Source of the DNA: Trebonia sp036509215 | GTDB taxonomy: Bacteria; Actinomycetota; Actinomycetes; Streptosporangiales; Streptosporangiaceae | Length of the DNA stretch: 6,548 nt | Assembly: GCA_036509215.1 (NCBI GenBank) | Contig: DATCGA010000658.1 | Location: 1 to 6,548, forward strand | Direction: 5' to 3' | Shown: positions 5,629-6,548 of the stretch, one piece after another | Layout: every line of letters starts with the position of its first letter | Position numbering within the stretch: the stretch's first letter is position 1 | Notes under the pieces: generated by a model | What the model was told of the DNA's origin: nothing | What the model saw: the letters and a program-made list of their open reading frames with translations, nothing else | Database searches by the model: none | Translations under genes and position numbers: made by a program

Positions 5629-6144
5629 TCAGTAACTATAGCCGGTGGCGTCTGTTAACGGCGGGGCTAAACCAGCATCGGCCGGGTTGTAACCGGACAG
5701 ATGCCGGTTGGGCGCCGCCGCCAGCGCCGCCAGCGCGGGCAGTTCCGCCACCTCGAGCCCGGCCTCGGTCAGCAGTTCGTACCCCTCGCAGTCGGGGACG
5801 AACAGGGCCGGCTCGCGCCAGCCGATGACCACCCGGCGCAGGCCGGCCGCGATGATCAGCTGGGTGCAGGTGCGGGGCCGGGACTTCCGCTGCGAGCACG
5901 GCTCGAGCGTGCTGTAGGTGGTCGCGCCCGCCAGTCGCGGGTCATCGGCCGCGAGCTTGGCCAGCGCCGATTCCTCGGCGTGGAGCTGCGGGTCGCCGCC
6001 CTCGCGGGAGAACCCGCGGGAGATCTCGTCCCCGCCCGAGTCCACGATGACCGCGCCGACGGAGAAGGCCGTCGGCGACGGCGGGCACTGCCAGGCGAGC
6101 TCGATCGCGAGGCGCATCCACCGCTCGTCCGCGCTGTCGCTCAT
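5629..6144 (-). CDS. RibD-like / CMP-dCMP-type zinc deaminase
   Basis: The 171-residue protein belongs to the cytidine/deoxycytidylate deaminase superfamily, which uses one zinc ion and a glutamate to replace an amino group on a base or pyrimidine with oxygen. The zinc site is visible: H55-A-E57 in QLHAEESAL supplies one ligand and the proton-shuttling glutamate, and STLEPCSQRKSRPRTC (78-93) supplies C83 and C93. The gap between the cysteines is nine residues, close to the eight of RibD and unlike the two of typical dCMP deaminases, so a RibD-like deaminase domain without the reductase half is the best description. LIIAAGLRRVVIGWREPALFV (96-116, split at its ends) follows the same pattern. 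The substrate is unknown. A C-terminal tail of about 20 residues (GYNPADAGLAPPLTDATGYS) lies beyond the expected core. The ATG at 6144 has GAGG only two bases upstream. The gene is the first of a probable three-gene unit with the HicB-like and acetyltransferase genes. Confidence 0.87.
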   Translation of the reverse strand: MSDSADERWMRLAIELAWQCPPSPTAFSVGAVIVDSGGDEISRGFSREGGDPQLHAEESALAKLAADDPRLAGATTYSTLEPCSQRKSRPRTCTQLIIAAGLRRVVIGWREPALFVPDCEGYELLTEAGLEVAELPALAALAAAPNRHLSGYNPADAGLAPPLTDATGYSY

Positions 6145-6175
6145 GGCCTCAGCCTAACCGGCACCCGCGAGCAGA

Positions 6176-6220
6176 CGCGGAAGGCCCGCAGAGCGACAAG
6201 CGCTCCGCGGGCCTTCCGCG
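6176..6220. terminator. Near-perfect 20-bp hairpin, likely transcription terminator
   Basis: The left arm at 6176-6195 (cgcggaaggcccgcagagcg) pairs with the right arm at 6201-6220 (cgctccgcgggccttccgcg) with one mismatch, around a five-base loop (acaag). No T-tract follows on either strand, which is common for terminators in high-GC actinomycetes. On the minus strand it begins 20 bases after the stop at 6241, a normal terminator distance, and lies just before the deaminase start. It could therefore end minus-strand transcription coming from the right edge, or act in the deaminase leader. Confidence 0.75.
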
Positions 6221-6240
6221 CGATCAAGCAGCCAAAGACG

Positions 6241-6348
6241 TCAGCAGTCGAAGTACATCTCGAACTCCGGCACAGGAAGGGCGCACCGGAGGTCAGGGCA
6301 CTGGAAGCCGCTCTGAGCTGCAAAAACAGATCGTTCGTTGCCGTTCAC
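6241..6348 (-). CDS. Possible small cysteine-containing protein
   Basis: A GTG at 6348 opens a 35-codon frame ending at a TGA (6241-6243) 20 bases before the strong hairpin. The second half reads as plausible protein (PDLRCALPVPEFEMYFDC), with three cysteines, an acidic-aromatic C-terminus and mostly G/C third positions over the final codons. A longer version starting at GTG 6471 gives 76 residues, but its N-terminal half is Arg/Ser/Thr-rich and not convincing. No good ribosome-binding site is seen. It could be a real small gene, the end of a decayed larger gene, or chance. No family is recognised. Confidence 0.3.
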   Translation of the reverse strand: MNGNERSVFAAQSGFQCPDLRCALPVPEFEMYFDC

Positions 6349-6479
6349 TGTCGCTGGTTGTTTTCCGCTGCTGTCGGTGCTGCTGCGGACTCGCTGCGGA
6401 CTGCGGAGCCATGCGGACCCGGTCGACGAGGTGCGGAACTCGGAACCGCGCGGTCTGCGCGCAGTCGTCACGCTCCTGG

Positions 6480-6548
6480 CTAGCTTTCACGGCGGAACGC
6501 GACGCCCTTCGCCTGCCGGATCTCGCGCGCATCGGCGATGCCGCGATC
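6480..6548 (-). CDS. C-terminal end of an unrecognised protein (partial)
   Basis: On the minus strand the window opens inside a frame of 22 codons ending at TAG (6480-6482). It reads DRGIADAREIRQAKGVAFRR and then ES, with third positions almost all G/C until the last few codons, like the neighbouring genes. The rest lies beyond the window, so no function can be given. The fragment is short and a chance frame cannot be excluded. Confidence 0.45.
   Translation of the reverse strand, partial: DRGIADAREIRQAKGVAFRRES

Larger units (their letters stand above)
6145..6479. other. Intergenic region with hairpin and one possible tiny ORF
   Basis: No well-supported gene lies between the deaminase start and the end of the partial gene at the right edge. 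The region holds the long hairpin at 6176-6220 and a possible small minus-strand ORF at 6241-6348. There is also an AT-richer part around 6320-6365, and short repeats of gctgcggact near 6381-6402. Only about 31 bases separate the hairpin from the deaminase ATG. A deaminase promoter would have to lie there (TAGGCT at about 8-13 bases upstream is a weak -10 match) or beyond the hairpin. Confidence 0.5.

Noticed and set aside
5549..5629. N-terminal extension of the HicB-like protein from the ATG overlapping the deaminase stop
   Set aside because: The added 27 residues do not fit the HicB fold and there is no ribosome-binding site, although TGATG coupling keeps it possible.

Overview
The base composition (about 70% GC, strong G/C preference at third codon positions), frequent GTG starts and protein families all point to a high-GC actinomycete chromosome. 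Nothing in the window fixes the genus. There is no rRNA, tRNA, CRISPR array, intact insertion sequence or phage module.

Layout. (1) Positions 1-387: a probable end of a plus-strand reading frame runs into an unusually AT-rich stretch with a long imperfect inverted repeat (139-215), followed by non-coding sequence. (2) 388-1175: a small protein of unknown function and a GNAT N-acetyltransferase on the plus strand, joined by a 4-base GTGA stop/start overlap. (3) 836-2356, minus: a secreted beta-propeller-like protein whose reading frame has no stop at the natural end of the domain, so it continues antisense through most of the acetyltransferase gene. (4) 2357-2522: a short intergenic region with AT-rich, foreign-looking sequence and palindromic elements. 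(5) 2523-3311, minus: a squalene-cyclase/prenyltransferase alpha-barrel-like protein that seems to have lost part of its N-terminus, divergent from (6) an AraC-family regulator at 3350-4219. (7) 4246-6144, minus: a likely co-transcribed set in the order zinc-dependent RibD-like/CMP-type deaminase, HicB-like protein with a C-terminal helix-turn-helix and no HicA partner, and a second GNAT acetyltransferase. (8) 6145-6548: a near-perfect 20-bp hairpin, a possible tiny cysteine-containing ORF just upstream of it on the minus strand, and the C-terminal end of a further minus-strand gene leaving the window.

How the genes may work together. The AraC regulator sits 38 bases from the divergent cyclase-like gene and could regulate it. 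The deaminase, HicB-like and acetyltransferase genes are closely spaced on one strand and may form an operon. Both are inferences from arrangement. I see no clear new multi-gene defence or biosynthetic system. The most notable points are the stop-less propeller gene overlapping the acetyltransferase, the orphan HicB gene next to a deaminase, the AT-rich inverted repeat at the left end, and the hairpin with its small upstream ORF at the right end.
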